Shown piece after piece: positions 8,634-17,502 of a stretch of 64,000 nucleotides of DNA (within the stretch, counting starts at the first letter, position 1; every line of letters begins with the position of its first letter). The notes under the pieces were generated by a model. That model made no database searches. It saw only the letters and a program-made list of their open reading frames with translations, and was not told where the DNA came from. This DNA is from Dokdonella sp. (lineage in GTDB: Bacteria; Pseudomonadota; Gammaproteobacteria; Xanthomonadales; Rhodanobacteraceae). A program made the translations under genes and the position numbers. The stretch covers positions 62,001 through 126,000 of the forward strand of contig NZ_JAHCAQ010000009.1 in NCBI RefSeq assembly GCF_019634845.1, given 5' to 3'.

Positions 8634-9845
8634 ATGGAAATCCGCCCCATCCTTTCCGCACTGCTGCGCAGCAAGGTATCGATGATCCTGATCGGTTTGC
8701 AGGTCGCGCTGACTCTGGCGATCGTGTCCAACGCGCTGTTCATCGTCAGCGAACGACTCGAACGCATGCAGCGCCCGAGCGGCATGAACGAGGCCGACAC
8801 GTTCCTGTTCAACAGCACGGGGTTTGGCCAAGGCTACGACGTCAAGAGCGTGCAGCAGGGCGACCTGCAGCTGCTGCGCGGCCTGCCCGGCGTGGTCGAT
8901 GCAACCAGCATCATCTCGGTGCCGATGAGCGAGAGCGGTTGGTCGACCGGCGTCAGCCTGCAGCCCAGGCAGGCCACCTCGACCGCCAACACCGCCCTGT
9001 ACATGGTCGACGCGCATGGCCTGTCGAGCTATGGCCTCAAATTGGTCGAGGGGCGCGATTTCAGGCCCGAGGAAATCGGCTTCCGCAGCATGAACGACCG
9101 CAACGTGCCAACCACGGTCATCATCACCCGTGCGCTCGCCGCCAGGCTGTTTCCGCAAGGCGGCGCGCTCGGCAAGCAGGTCTACTACGACAACGAGGGA
9201 CCGCCGACCACGATCATCGGCATCGTCGATCACTTGCAGACACCATGGCTCGACGCGGATTTCATCGACAATTCGAGCCTCATGCCGGCCTACTTGCCCT
9301 ATGGCAACGTCACGCGCTATCTCGTGCGGGCCGAGCCGGGACGGCGTGACGAGGTCATGCAGGGCGTCGAGCAAGCCATGATCCAGGCCAATCCCAGCCG
9401 CATCATCGGCAGGGTGCGGACGATGGAACAGGTGCGCGCCGATGGATACGCGGGTGATCGCGCGATGGCGATCATCCTTGGTGCCGTGATCGTCGCCCTG
9501 CTGGCGATCACCGCCCTGGGCATCGTCGGCATGGCCAGCTTCTGGGTGGCACAGCGCACGCGCCAGATCGGCACGCGGCGTGCGCTGGGTGCGACGCGCT
9601 GGGACATCCTGCGCTACTTTCACACCGAGAACTTCATCATCACCACACTCGGCCTCGTCGTTGGCGGCGTGCTCGCCTATGCATTGAGCCTGTGGCTCAT
9701 GCGCGAGTACCAGGCGCCGCGACTGCCCTGGCACTATGTGCCGGTCGGCTTCGCCTGCCTGTGGCTGCTGGGCCAGTTGGCCGTGCTGGGCCCGGCGCTG
9801 CGCGCTTCGCGCGTGCCGCCGGCCCTGGCCACGAGGTCGGTGTGA
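8634..9845 (+). CDS. ABC exporter permease 2 (MacB-like core plus FtsX domain)
   Basis: 403 residues with the same plan as the preceding permease: one helix near residues 14-36, a periplasmic core, then three helices with the FtsX-type motif RTRQIGTRRALGATRWDILRYF. The periplasmic domain is shorter and unlike that of permease 1. The gene sits about 95 bp downstream in the same orientation, so one transcript and a heterodimeric pump are the simplest reading. MacB itself is a single fused polypeptide acting as a homodimer; the split ATPase with two unlike permeases is the variant arrangement seen in many other bacteria. Confidence 0.87.
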   Translation: MEIRPILSALLRSKVSMILIGLQVALTLAIVSNALFIVSERLERMQRPSGMNEADTFLFNSTGFGQGYDVKSVQQGDLQLLRGLPGVVDATSIISVPMSESGWSTGVSLQPRQATSTANTALYMVDAHGLSSYGLKLVEGRDFRPEEIGFRSMNDRNVPTTVIITRALAARLFPQGGALGKQVYYDNEGPPTTIIGIVDHLQTPWLDADFIDNSSLMPAYLPYGNVTRYLVRAEPGRRDEVMQGVEQAMIQANPSRIIGRVRTMEQVRADGYAGDRAMAIILGAVIVALLAITALGIVGMASFWVAQRTRQIGTRRALGATRWDILRYFHTENFIITTLGLVVGGVLAYALSLWLMREYQAPRLPWHYVPVGFACLWLLGQLAVLGPALRASRVPPALATRSV

Positions 9846-10034
9846 TGCGGCGTGCCGGCGCCACGGCACTCGCACGCACGAGGCGCGCGCGAACCGCGCC
9901 GCCACCACGCCCGGCTGCGGTCGCCGGCCAAGCCAACACCGGCGCGTGGCGACCGTCACCGACTCCCGGACAACCCTTCGCTGCCGGCCTGCATCCATGC
10001 CAGCATGCGCCCAACCCAAGGACACCGAACCCGA

Positions 10035-11384
10035 ATGCGCACGGTACTGGTGATTGACGACAACCCGGCAGTGGGCACCGCGCTCGAACTGCTGTTCGGC
10101 CTGCGCGAGATCCGCACGCTGCACGCAGCCGGCCCCGACGAAGGCCTGGCGCTGCTCGCGCGCGAGCACGTCGATCTCGTCGTGCAGGACATGAACTTCA
10201 CGGCCGACACCACGTCGGGCGAGGAGGGCGTGGCGCTGTTCCGCGCGATCCGCGCCAGCCAGGCCGATCTGCCGATCATCCTGCTCACGGCCTGGACCCA
10301 TCTGGAAACGGCCGTCGAGCTCGTCAAGGCCGGCGCTGCCGATTACCTGTCCAAGCCCTGGGACGACAACAAGCTGCTGGCCTCGGTCGAGAACCTGCTC
10401 GAGCTGTCCGAGGCCACGCGCGAGGTCGGCCGCCTGCGCGACGAGCGGCGCCGTCGCCAACGGGCACTGGCCGAGCGGTACGACCTGCGCGGCCTGGTGT
10501 TTGCATCGACCGCGACGCTGCGTGTGGTTGAGCTGGCCTGCCAGGTGGCGCGTGCCGACATCCCGGTATTGATCACCGGCCCCAACGGCGCCGGCAAGGA
10601 GCGCATTGCCGAGATCGTGCAGGCCAACTCCGCGGTCAAGTCCGGTCCGTTCGTGACCGTCAACTGCGGTGCCTTGCCATCGGAGCTGATCGAGGCCGAG
10701 TTGTTCGGTGCCGAGCCGGGTGCCTACACCGGCGCAGCCAGCAAGGCCCGCGAGGGCCGCTTCGAACTGGCCGACGGTGGCACGCTGTTCCTCGACGAGA
10801 TCGGCAACCTGCCGCTGGCCGGGCAGGCCAAGCTGTTGCGGGTACTGGAGAGTGGCCAGTTCGAGCGGCTCGGATCGAGCCGCACGCGCCAGGTCAAGGT
10901 GCGCGTGATCAGTGCGACCAATGCCGACCTGCCGGCACTGATCCGCGACGGCCGCTTCCGCGAAGACCTGTACTACCGCCTCAACGTCATCGAGTTGCGG
11001 CTGCCGCCACTGGCCGAGCGTGGCGACGACATCCTGCCGCTGGCCGAGCACTTGCTCGATGGCGCCGCGGTGCTCGATGAAGGTGCGCGAGCGGCGCTGC
11101 AGGCGCACAACTGGCCCGGCAACGTGCGTGAGCTCAAGAATGCCCTGCAGCGCGCTGCCCTGTTGTGCAGCGGCGGCGTGATCGGCGCGCGCGATCTCGG
11201 ACTGGCTGCGCAGCGCGCCACCGGCGTGCGCAGTGGCGCCGACGCCGAGCCCGACCGCGCGATGATCGAGACGGCGCTGCGCAATGCGCGCGGCGTCATC
11301 AGCCAGGCCGCCAGCGAGCTGGGCCTGTCGCGACAGGCGCTGTATCGGCGCATGGAAAAAATGGGAATCGGCAATGCCGAATAG
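10035..11384 (+). CDS. NtrC-family sigma-54-dependent response regulator
   Basis: 449 residues. The receiver domain (1-120) has acidic pocket D8/D9, phospho-acceptor D52 and K107. The AAA+ domain has Walker A GPNGAGKE (182-189), sigma-54 contact loop GAYTGA (229-234; the usual form is GAFTGA), Walker [11 protein letters not shown] (248-257) and the arginine-finger region [20 protein letters not shown] Fis-type HTH closes the protein ([21 protein letters not shown]). The kinase gene follows directly. A perfect sigma-54 promoter heads the operon, so positive autoregulation of the exporter together with its regulators is likely. The phenylalanine-to-tyrosine change in the contact loop is conservative. 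Confidence 0.93.
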   Translation: MRTVLVIDDNPAVGTALELLFGLREIRTLHAAGPDEGLALLAREHVDLVVQDMNFTADTTSGEEGVALFRAIRASQADLPIILLTAWTHLETAVELVKAGAADYLSKPWDDNKLLASVENLLELSEATREVGRLRDERRRRQRALAERYDLRGLVFASTATLRVVELACQVARADIPVLITGPNGAGKERIAEIVQANSAVKSGPFVTVNCGALPSELIEAELFGAEPGAYTGAASKAREGRFELADGGTLFLDEIGNLPLAGQAKLLRVLESGQFERLGSSRTRQVKVRVISATNADLPALIRDGRFREDLYYRLNVIELRLPPLAERGDDILPLAEHLLDGAAVLDEGARAALQAHNWPGNVRELKNALQRAALLCSGGVIGARDLGLAAQRATGVRSGADAEPDRAMIETALRNARGVISQAASELGLSRQALYRRMEKMGIGNAE

Positions 11385-11528
11385 CGCAGCGCGTGCGCCT
11401 GCGCCGCGCGGGTGGCCAGGCAGCGGAATTGGGCATGGCGGATAGGGAATGGTAAAAGCATGCGTCGCGCCATCTGGCGACGCCCGCCGTGCCACCGACC
11501 CGCTTGTTGCCCCCTCAACGCCGACGCC

Positions 11529-12845
11529 ATGCGCCTGTTCTCGCTCGAAGGAAAACTCGCCGCCGCCCTGATGGCGGCGATCGTCGGCGCGGCGGCACTG
11601 ACCGCCGCGTTGTGGCGCTGGCTCGACTCGCCGTTGTTGGCCGCCGGCGTGGCGGTGGTGTTGCTGGCCGTGCCGGCGCTGTTGGCGGCACGCACGCTGG
11701 CGCAGCCGGTGGCGATGCTGATCCGGGCGCTCAGCGGCAGCGTCAGCGCGTTCCGCGACGGCGACTTCAGCTTTTCGATCGCGGCGCGCCGTCGCGACGA
11801 AGTCGGCGAGCTCATCGCCGCGCACAACGAGCTCGGTCGCGTGCTGCGCGAGCAGCGCCAACACCTGTTCCAGCGCGAGCTGCTGCTCGATACGGTGGTG
11901 CAGAACACGCCGACCGCGCTCGTGCTGGTCGAGCCGGGCGGCCACGTCATCTATGCCAACCTCGCCGCGCGCCACCTCCTCAATGCCGGCAAGGCCATCC
12001 AGGGCATGGCCTTCGACGATCTCGTGGCGGCCACGCCGGCGCCATTGGCGCAGGCGTTGGCCAGCGGCAGCGATGGCCTGTTCAGCGTCGAACTCGACGG
12101 TGAAGAGGAGACCTTCCAGCTGGCGCTGCGCGCGTTCAGCCTGCAGGGCCGCCCGCATCGCCTGATCCAGATCCGGCGCCTGACCCGCGAGTTGGCGCGC
12201 CAGGAAGTGGCGACCTGGAAGAAGGCGATCCGAATCATCAGCCATGAGCTCAACAACTCGCTCGGACCGATCCGCTCGCTGGCCCATTCCGGGCGTGAGC
12301 TCGCGCAGCGCGGCGACGTCGCCCGGCTGTCGATGGTGTTCGACACGGTGGCCGAGCGCACGCATCACCTGGAGAGTTTCATCCAGGGTTATGCCCGCTT
12401 CGCGCGGCTGCCCTCGCCGCGGCACGAAGTGGTGGCGTGGGGCCCATTCCTCGATGCGCTGGCGCGCCAGTATCCGTTCGTGCGGCGCGGCGAGTTGCCG
12501 GCGGATCCTGGCTGGTTCGATCGCACCCAGGTCGAACAGGCCCTGATCAACCTGCTCAAGAACGCTCACGAAGCGGGCGGTGCATCCAGCGCCATCGAGC
12601 TCGAGGTGACGTCGACCGGGCAGGGCGTGCGACTGGCCGTGGCCGATCGCGGCGCGGGCATGGGCGCGGCTGTGCTCGCCAACGCCCTGCTGCCGTTCTA
12701 TTCGACCAAGCGTGCCGGTTCCGGATTGGGGCTGGCGCTCGTGCGCGAGATCGCCGAGGCACATGGTGGCCGCGTGCAGCTGGTCAATCGCATCGGCGGC
12801 GGCCTGTGCGCGACCCTGATCCTGCCCCGGTCGCCGTCGGCCTGA
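11529..12845 (+). CDS. NtrY-like membrane sensor histidine kinase
   Basis: 438 residues. Two N-terminal membrane helices (about 10-54) enclose almost no periplasmic loop. A HAMP-like segment follows (TLAQPVAMLIRALSG through RRRDEVGELIAAHNEL), then a PAS domain (about 115-215). The dimerisation box ISHELNNSLGPIRSLA carries phospho-acceptor His239. The ATPase domain has N box INLLKNAHEA, G1 VADRGAGMG and G2 GSGLGLALV. With so small a periplasmic part it probably senses a membrane or cytoplasmic cue rather than a soluble ligand. It should phosphorylate the regulator encoded just upstream. Confidence 0.9.
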   Translation: MRLFSLEGKLAAALMAAIVGAAALTAALWRWLDSPLLAAGVAVVLLAVPALLAARTLAQPVAMLIRALSGSVSAFRDGDFSFSIAARRRDEVGELIAAHNELGRVLREQRQHLFQRELLLDTVVQNTPTALVLVEPGGHVIYANLAARHLLNAGKAIQGMAFDDLVAATPAPLAQALASGSDGLFSVELDGEEETFQLALRAFSLQGRPHRLIQIRRLTRELARQEVATWKKAIRIISHELNNSLGPIRSLAHSGRELAQRGDVARLSMVFDTVAERTHHLESFIQGYARFARLPSPRHEVVAWGPFLDALARQYPFVRRGELPADPGWFDRTQVEQALINLLKNAHEAGGASSAIELEVTSTGQGVRLAVADRGAGMGAAVLANALLPFYSTKRAGSGLGLALVREIAEAHGGRVQLVNRIGGGLCATLILPRSPSA

Positions 12846-12871
12846 GCCGGCCCTGACGGTCGATGCCGCCG

Positions 12872-12877
12872 TATACT
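12872..12877 (+). promoter_or_regulatory. candidate -10 element (TATACT) of the stomatin/nfeD pair
   Basis: TATACT (5 of 6 to consensus) lies between the kinase stop and the GTG at 12906, giving a leader of about 22 bases. No good -35 is visible. Confidence 0.4.
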
Positions 12878-12905
12878 CGGCGGGCCACATCGATTGGAGA
12901 GAGCC

Positions 12906-13868
12906 GTGAGTGGATTCGTTGCACTGGTCGTGTTCGTCGTCGCGATCATCCTGCTGTCAAAGCTCGTGCGTATCGTCCCGCAAGGTTACGAATGGACGGT
13001 CGAGCGCTGGGGCAAGTACACCCATACGTTGACGCCCGGCTTCCACGTGCTGATTCCGATCGTGCAGACGGTTGGGCGCAAGATGAACATGATGGAGCAG
13101 GTGCTCGAGGTGCCGTCGCAGGACGTCATCACCAAGGACAACGCGGTGGTGCGTGTCGACGGCGTGGTGTTCTACCAGGTGCTCGACGCCGCCAAGGCGG
13201 CCTATGAGGTCGCCGCGCTCGAGATCGCCGTCATCAACCTCGTGATGACCAACATCCGTACCGTGCTCGGCGGACTCGATCTCGACGAGTCGCTGTCCAA
13301 GCGCGACCAGATCAACGCCGCGCTGCTCAAGGTGGTGGACGAGGCGACCCATCCCTGGGGCCTCAAGGTCACGCGCATCGAGCTCAAGGACATCCAGCCG
13401 CCGCGCGACCTGGTCGATTCGATGGCGCGGCAGATGAAGGCCGAGCGCGAGAAGCGCGCCAACATCCTCGAAGCCGAAGGCCTGCGCCAGGCGGCGATTC
13501 TCAAGGCCGACGGCGAGAAGCAGTCGGTGATCCTCGCCGCTGAAGGCCAGAAGGAAGCGGCCTACCGCGAGGCCGAGGCGCGCGAGCGCTTGGCCGAGGC
13601 CGAAGCCAAGGCCACCGAGGTCGTGTCGGCGGCGATCGCCAATGGCGATGTCAACGCCCTCAATTACTTCGTCGCCAACAAATATGTCGAGGCGCTCAAG
13701 GCGATGGCCGATTCGCCCAACCAGAAGATGCTGCTGTTGCCGGTCGAGACCACCGGCGTGATCGGCTCGCTGGCCGGCATCGCCGAGCTGGCCAAGGAAG
13801 CGCTCGGCGCGCAAGCCGACAAGCGTGCCAGTGCGCCGCGCAATCCGCCGCCGCTGCCGCCGCGCTGA
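12906..13868 (+). CDS. qmcA: SPFH/stomatin-like membrane protein (QmcA type)
   Basis: 320 residues. One N-terminal membrane helix is followed by the SPFH/band-7 domain ([18 protein letters not shown] through IELKDIQPP). A long charged helical section then carries the typical stomatin repeat [14 protein letters not shown] and [23 protein letters not shown]. The GTG start is preferred because GGAGAG lies just upstream; an in-frame TTG at 12894 would put that Shine-Dalgarno inside the gene. The NfeD-family gene directly downstream is the standard partner. Family role: oligomeric scaffold in membrane microdomains, often linked to quality control by FtsH. The tail ends in a proline-rich stretch. 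Confidence 0.9.
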   Translation: MSGFVALVVFVVAIILLSKLVRIVPQGYEWTVERWGKYTHTLTPGFHVLIPIVQTVGRKMNMMEQVLEVPSQDVITKDNAVVRVDGVVFYQVLDAAKAAYEVAALEIAVINLVMTNIRTVLGGLDLDESLSKRDQINAALLKVVDEATHPWGLKVTRIELKDIQPPRDLVDSMARQMKAEREKRANILEAEGLRQAAILKADGEKQSVILAAEGQKEAAYREAEARERLAEAEAKATEVVSAAIANGDVNALNYFVANKYVEALKAMADSPNQKMLLLPVETTGVIGSLAGIAELAKEALGAQADKRASAPRNPPPLPPR

Positions 13869-13901
13869 TGGCCACTTCCCCTGCTCGCGTCGAGGCATGA
13901 C

Positions 13902-14357
13902 ATGAACGAGTTCCTTGGACATTACGGTTGGTGGCTGCTGGCCTTGGCGTTGGTCGGCGTCGAGATGATCGCGCCGGGCTACTTCATGCTGTGGATCGGC
14001 ATCGCCGCAGCGGCGATGGGTGTCGTGACCTGGCTGGCGCCGGCGCTGCCGGCGCTCGCACAGGCCGTGCTGTTCGCGCTGTTCGGTGTCGCTTCGTGCC
14101 TGGTGTACTGGTGGTTCATCCGCCCACTCGCCGAGCAGCGTGACGACCAGCCGCTGCTCAATCGCCGTGGCGAGCGCATGATCGGCCGGCATGTGATCGT
14201 GAGCGAGGCCTTCATCAACGGTCGCGGCAAGGTCAAGGTCGGCGATGGCGAATGGCTTGGTGAAGGCAGCGAGGATGTCGCGGCCGGTACCAAGGTCGAG
14301 GTGGTAGCCCTGCGCGGCACCACGCTCGTGGTGCGCGCGGTGGACGCTCCGCACTGA
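13902..14357 (+). CDS. NfeD-like membrane protein (partner of the stomatin)
   Basis: 151 residues. Two or three N-terminal membrane helices (WWLLALALVGVEMIAPG, then LWIGIAAAAMGVVTWL and AVLFALFGVASCLVYWWF) are followed by a small OB-fold domain (GRHVIVSEAFINGRGKVKVGDGEW, then AGTKVEVVALRGTTLVV). This is the short NfeD1b/YbbJ type that pairs with QmcA-like stomatins. It starts 33 bp after the stomatin stop, so the two are almost surely co-transcribed and act as one complex. Confidence 0.9.
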   Translation: MNEFLGHYGWWLLALALVGVEMIAPGYFMLWIGIAAAAMGVVTWLAPALPALAQAVLFALFGVASCLVYWWFIRPLAEQRDDQPLLNRRGERMIGRHVIVSEAFINGRGKVKVGDGEWLGEGSEDVAAGTKVEVVALRGTTLVVRAVDAPH

Positions 14358-14367
14358 GCTGCAGGCG

Positions 14368-14392
14368 CTGCCGCCGCGCGCCGCGGCGGCAG
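14368..14392. terminator. 11-bp perfect hairpin after nfeD (possible terminator)
   Basis: CTGCCGCCGCG (14368-14378) and CGCGGCGGCAG (14382-14392) flank a 3-base loop, 10 bp after the nfeD stop. No T-run follows, so Rho-independent termination is uncertain. It could also protect the 3' end of the transcript. Confidence 0.45.
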
Positions 14393-14477
14393 CGGCGCGC
14401 GGTGCACCGTCGGCGCAGACAACGCGGCCCGGATGTCGCGATAATGCGCGGCTGGATCCTAGGCAGGCGGCAGGCCC

Positions 14478-15578
14478 ATGACACGCAAGACCGTACTCAA
14501 CGACACCCATCGCGCCCTCGGCGCCCGCATGGTCGATTTCGGCGGCTGGGACATGCCACTCAACTATGGTTCGCAGATCGAGGAGCACCACGCCGTGCGC
14601 CGCGACGCCGGCATGTTCGACGTTTCGCATATGACCGTGGTCGATCTGCACGGGCCGCGCACGCGCGAGTTCCTGCGCCGCCTGCTGGCCAACAACGTCG
14701 ACAAGCTCAAGAAGGCGGGCAAGGCGCTGTACTCGTGCATGCTCAACGAGCGTGGCGGGGTGATCGACGATCTGATCGTCTATTTCCTTGCCGACGATTT
14801 CTTCCGTGTCATCGTCAATGCCGCCACGCGCGACAAGGACCTGGCCTGGATCAACACCCACGCAGCGCCGTTCGGGGTCGCGGTCACCGAGCGCAGTGAC
14901 CTGGCGATGATCGCGGTGCAGGGGCCGCAGGCGCGTGACAAGATGCTCGGCCTGCTGTCGCCGGCCACGCGCGAGGGCGTGGCCGCCATCGGCAAGTTCG
15001 TCGCCGCCGAAGCCGAAGGTCCGGACGCGATCAGGCTGTTCATCGCGCGCACCGGCTACACGGGTGAGGATGGCTTCGAGATCATCGTCGCGGCGCGCGA
15101 CGCGGTCGCGCTGTGGGATCGCCTCAAGGATGCCGGCGTGGTGCCGTGTGGACTGGGCGCGCGCGATACGCTGCGCCTGGAGGCCGGCATGAACCTGTAC
15201 GGGCAGGACATGGACGAGGAGGTCTCGCCATGGGAGGCCAACCTGGGCTGGACGATTGCGCTCGACGCGGGGCGGGACTTCATTGGCCGCAACGCGCTCG
15301 AACAGCAGCAGGCCGCCGGCGTCGGGCGCGTCATGATTGGCCTGGTCATGGACGACAAGGGTGTCCTGCGCCACGGTCAGCGAGTCGCGACGCCGCTCGG
15401 CGACGGCGAAATCCTCTCGGGCAGCTTCGCGCCGACGCTCGGCAAGTCGATCGCGTTCGCGCGGGTGCCGGTCGGCGCGCATGCTGGCCTGCAGGTCGAC
15501 ATCCGCGGCCGGCTGGTGCCGGTGCGGGTGGTCAAGTATCCGTTCGTGCGCGACGGCCGCAGCCAGCTCGAGGCCTGA
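14478..15578 (+). CDS. gcvT: glycine cleavage system aminomethyltransferase (T protein)
   Basis: 366 residues, normal for the family. It transfers the methylene unit of the aminomethyl group on lipoyl-GcvH to tetrahydrofolate, releasing ammonia. Diagnostic blocks are [35 protein letters not shown], the folate-binding [10 protein letters not shown] with [18 protein letters not shown], and the C-terminal VGxVTSG-like segment [22 protein letters not shown]. gcvH follows. No glycine riboswitch is visible in the roughly 120 bp upstream. GcvP is not in the window. Confidence 0.96.
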   Translation: MTRKTVLNDTHRALGARMVDFGGWDMPLNYGSQIEEHHAVRRDAGMFDVSHMTVVDLHGPRTREFLRRLLANNVDKLKKAGKALYSCMLNERGGVIDDLIVYFLADDFFRVIVNAATRDKDLAWINTHAAPFGVAVTERSDLAMIAVQGPQARDKMLGLLSPATREGVAAIGKFVAAEAEGPDAIRLFIARTGYTGEDGFEIIVAARDAVALWDRLKDAGVVPCGLGARDTLRLEAGMNLYGQDMDEEVSPWEANLGWTIALDAGRDFIGRNALEQQQAAGVGRVMIGLVMDDKGVLRHGQRVATPLGDGEILSGSFAPTLGKSIAFARVPVGAHAGLQVDIRGRLVPVRVVKYPFVRDGRSQLEA

Positions 15579-15613
15579 GCGCGGCGTCCGCTTTGCGTTG
15601 GCCGGCGGCGATG

Positions 15614-15619
15614 TAGAAT
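15614..15619 (+). promoter_or_regulatory. candidate -10 element (TAGAAT) of gcvH
   Basis: TAGAAT preceded by TG lies 54 bases before the gcvH ATG and predicts a start near 15626. The -35 region (CTTTGC at 17 bp) is weak. It suggests gcvH has a promoter of its own besides read-through from gcvT. Confidence 0.4.
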
Positions 15620-15673
15620 CCTCGCGCGGTCCGTCGCATCATCTTTCCACCTCATCCGATCAGGACGTGTGCC

Positions 15674-16072
15674 ATGCAAGAAATCCCGGGCGATCTGAAG
15701 TTCAACACGTCCCACGAGTGGGCGCGCGTCGAAGATGCCGGTACGGTGACCGTCGGGATCTCCGACCACGCGCAGGGTGCGCTCGGTGACCTCGTCTACG
15801 TTGAGCTGCCGAGCGTTGGCGACACGGTCAAGGCTGGCAATGCCTGCGCCGTGGTCGAATCGGTCAAGGCGGCATCCGACATTTATTCGCCGGTGTCGGG
15901 CGAGATTGTCGCGGTCAACGCCGCGCTCGCCGACAAGCCCGAGACGATCAACGAGGACGCCTACGGCGACGGCTGGCTGTTCGTGGTCAAGCCCGACAAC
16001 CTCGCCGATGAACTCGACGAGCTGCTCGATCCCGATGCCTATGCCGAACTGATCGAAGGCGACGACGGCTGA
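15674..16072 (+). CDS. gcvH: glycine cleavage system H protein
   Basis: 132 residues. Carries the lipoyl arm that shuttles the aminomethyl intermediate between the P, T and L proteins. The lipoylated residue is Lys65 in [18 protein letters not shown], the invariant context. HEWARVED and [19 protein letters not shown] are further family hallmarks. It lies 95 bp after gcvT with its own candidate promoter, and a clean terminator follows. Confidence 0.97.
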   Translation: MQEIPGDLKFNTSHEWARVEDAGTVTVGISDHAQGALGDLVYVELPSVGDTVKAGNACAVVESVKAASDIYSPVSGEIVAVNAALADKPETINEDAYGDGWLFVVKPDNLADELDELLDPDAYAELIEGDDG

Positions 16073-16099
16073 GCCGCGCCTGCGACAGAAGCGAAACAA

Positions 16100-16120
16100 G
16101 GGCGCTGCGGCGCCCTTTTT
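16100..16120 (+). terminator. Rho-independent terminator of gcvH
   Basis: GGGCGC (16100-16105), loop TGCG, GCGCCC (16110-16115), then five T residues. It lies 28 bp after the gcvH stop. Confidence 0.88.
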
Positions 16121-16613
16121 CATTGGACGTGTGATCGATGCGAGCCCGCGCGTGGACATGACGCACCCTGCCTTGCGTGCTGTTCGACACGCACGGCGTG
16201 CGCGTGTGCGAGGCGTGATCGCGATGAGTGTGCGGCACCCGATGAGGTGTTGCGGTGGGCGCACGAGTGCCGCCGATGGCGGCGGCGACGGCACTCGCGA
16301 CGGCTCGCGAGACAGGCGGCGTTTACTTGCACGCCGCCTCCGCCGCCCCCGTCAGGGCGCCCGGCGAGTGCCATGGGCGCGCAGGCGGAATACGCGGTTG
16401 ATCGTGATGTCGGCGGCTGCGTCACGCGCAGGCATGCGGCAAAAGTGCCTGAATCATGCACTATTTGTGACGCCGTGACTTTTGCACGTATGGCGGTATA
16501 GATGGCTGGATGGCTACGCGGCATTTTCGCCCAGCCATCATGCGGTGATTCCAGGGGGCTCCGGAGGTGATTTTGGTCGCTTCAGAAAGCTGTTGTTTCG
16601 GCTCAGATATTTG
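16121..16613. other. gene-free, structure-rich region between gcvH and metJ
   Basis: About 490 bp with no convincing gene on either strand. It contains a series of perfect inverted repeats: GAGTGCCG/CGGCACTC (16265-16272 and 16289-16296), AGGCGGCGT/ACGCCGCCT (16314-16322 and 16331-16339), GCAAAAGT/ACTTTTGC (16439-16446 and 16478-16485) and GATGGCTGG/CCAGCCATC (16501-16509 and 16531-16539). The GC content drops from about 16440 onward. It may hold an untranslated RNA or an extended metJ control region. Confidence 0.45.
16500..16515 (+). promoter_or_regulatory. weak tandem MetJ-box-like sequence upstream of metJ
   Basis: Two adjacent 8-mers, AGATGGCT and GGATGGCT, match the met box AGACGTCT at 6 and 5 of 8 positions. 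MetJ binds tandem 8-bp boxes and often controls its own gene. However, this site is about 115 bp upstream of the likely -35 and also forms the left arm of an inverted repeat, so it is only a candidate. Confidence 0.3.
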
Positions 16614-16642
16614 TTGACACGCGCACTTGACAGTAATAATTT
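16614..16642 (+). promoter_or_regulatory. candidate sigma-70 promoter of metJ
   Basis: A perfect TTGACA (16614-16619) is followed by an AT-rich -10 region, AATAAT/TAATTT, at 15-17 bp spacing (16635-16642). A second TTGACA begins at 16627. The transcript would start near 16647, with a leader of about 28 bases and a good AAGGA before the ATG. Confidence 0.55.
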
Positions 16643-16674
16643 CTGCCGCGGCGTGACGGACTGAAAAAGGAATC

Positions 16675-17103
16675 ATGACTGCGACTCGTTTCATCCCCCC
16701 TTATGTCGACCATGGCACCAAGGCTGGTTCGGTGAAAAAGATCACGGTGTCGATTCCCTTTCATGTCTTGAGGCTGTTATCCGACGAACGTACTCGCCGC
16801 CAGGTCGCGAACCTTCGTCACGCCACCAACAGCGACCTGCTCTGCGAAGCGTTCCTTCATGCTTTTACTGGGCAACCACTGCCAACTGACGAGGAGCTAA
16901 GACGCGATATGGCTACGAAGAAAGCAGCTGCAAAGAAACCCGCAAAGAAGGCCGCCAAGAAAGCCGTGAAGAAGGCTGTCAAGAAGACCACGGCGAAGGC
17001 GAAGACCGCCACCGCACGCAAGACCGGCGCTGCCAAGAAGGCCGTGAAGAAGGTTGCCAAGAAGGCCGTCAAGAAGGCCGTCAAGAAGGCTGCCAAGAAG
17101 TAA
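16675..17103 (+). CDS. metJ: methionine repressor MetJ fused to a histone-H1-like lysine/alanine tail
   Basis: 142 residues; E. coli MetJ has 105. Residues 1-78 are plainly Met[10 protein letters not shown] forms the ribbon-helix-helix beta strand that reads DNA, and [22 protein letters not shown] with [10 protein letters not shown] is near-identical to the enterobacterial protein and keeps the SAM-binding core. From residue 79 the normal C-terminal helix is replaced by 64 residues of Lys-Lys-Ala repeats as in bacterial H1-like proteins. The tail begins with Met79 (codon at 16909), with GAGGAG 12 bases upstream, so a separate tail protein might also be made. Role: SAM-dependent repressor of methionine genes. 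The tail should add non-specific DNA affinity (inference). Confidence 0.92.
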   Translation: MTATRFIPPYVDHGTKAGSVKKITVSIPFHVLRLLSDERTRRQVANLRHATNSDLLCEAFLHAFTGQPLPTDEELRRDMATKKAAAKKPAKKAAKKAVKKAVKKTTAKAKTATARKTGAAKKAVKKVAKKAVKKAVKKAAKK

Positions 17104-17116
17104 GAGAGTCCGAAGC

Positions 17117-17134
17117 GGGCATGGCAACATGCCC
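17117..17134 (+). terminator. hairpin after metJ (probable terminator)
   Basis: GGGCATG (17117-17123), loop GCAA, CATGCCC (17128-17134), 13 bp after the stop. The following T-rich stretch (TGTTGGTGTTT) is interrupted, so efficiency may be modest. Confidence 0.65.
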
Positions 17135-17502
17135 TGTTGGTGTTTCAATGTGTGTCGCGGCGGCCCTGCAGCCTGGATCAGGCAGCAGGGTTCGCCGGTT
17201 CCAAACCCGCCGATGCAAGCGTCGTAGAAGTTGCAATCGGTTCTGCGTTCGCCTCTCCCCGTGGATCAGCCCAGCGCGGGGAGAGGCATTCTCCCGCCGC
17301 GCGTCCTCCCCGTTTCGCCTCCCCCCGGTCCCGCGCGCATCTGCCGCGCGAGCGCTCGAAGCGCCTGTCCGTCGAGCGCCGATCCACGCCCTGGCATCGA
17401 TCATCCGCGCGGCTGCCGCGAAAAGGGATGCAATTCAACCCCTGATGGCGATACTTTATGCATCCGCGTGGTGACGGCCACGCTCGACCAGGGGGTTTGA
17501 CC
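17135..17502. other. gene-free stretch before the TonB-like gene
   Basis: No gene is supported here: short frames on both strands have poor composition and no ribosome-binding sites. The notable element is the hairpin at 17252-17286. The last 60 bases are less GC-rich and should hold the promoter of the TonB-like gene, but I cannot place the elements. Confidence 0.5.
17252..17286. repeat. REP-like hairpin CCTCTCCCCG / CGGGGAGAGG
   Basis: Ten-base perfect arms (17252-17261 and 17277-17286) enclose a 15-base loop. Two further CTCCCCG-like runs follow within 60 bp. The arms resemble the CTCTCCC/GGGAGAG repeats at 7088-7215 and probably belong to the same kind of dispersed intergenic element. 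Confidence 0.5.

Noticed and set aside
8598-12890. Open frame of 1430 codons on the minus strand opposite permease 2, regulator and kinase
   Set aside because: Composition of an antisense shadow, no motifs, and it spans three clear genes on the other strand.
14368-14392. The perfect hairpin after nfeD as a firm Rho-independent terminator
   Set aside because: There is no T-run; it is kept only as a possible terminator.
14393-14477. Glycine riboswitch before gcvT
   Set aside because: The conserved glycine-aptamer core is not present in the short upstream region.
16858-17096. Hydrophobic minus-strand frames opposite the metJ tail (runs of F, A and L)
   Set aside because: They are the complement of AAG/GCC repeat codons of the lysine tail, not a membrane protein.
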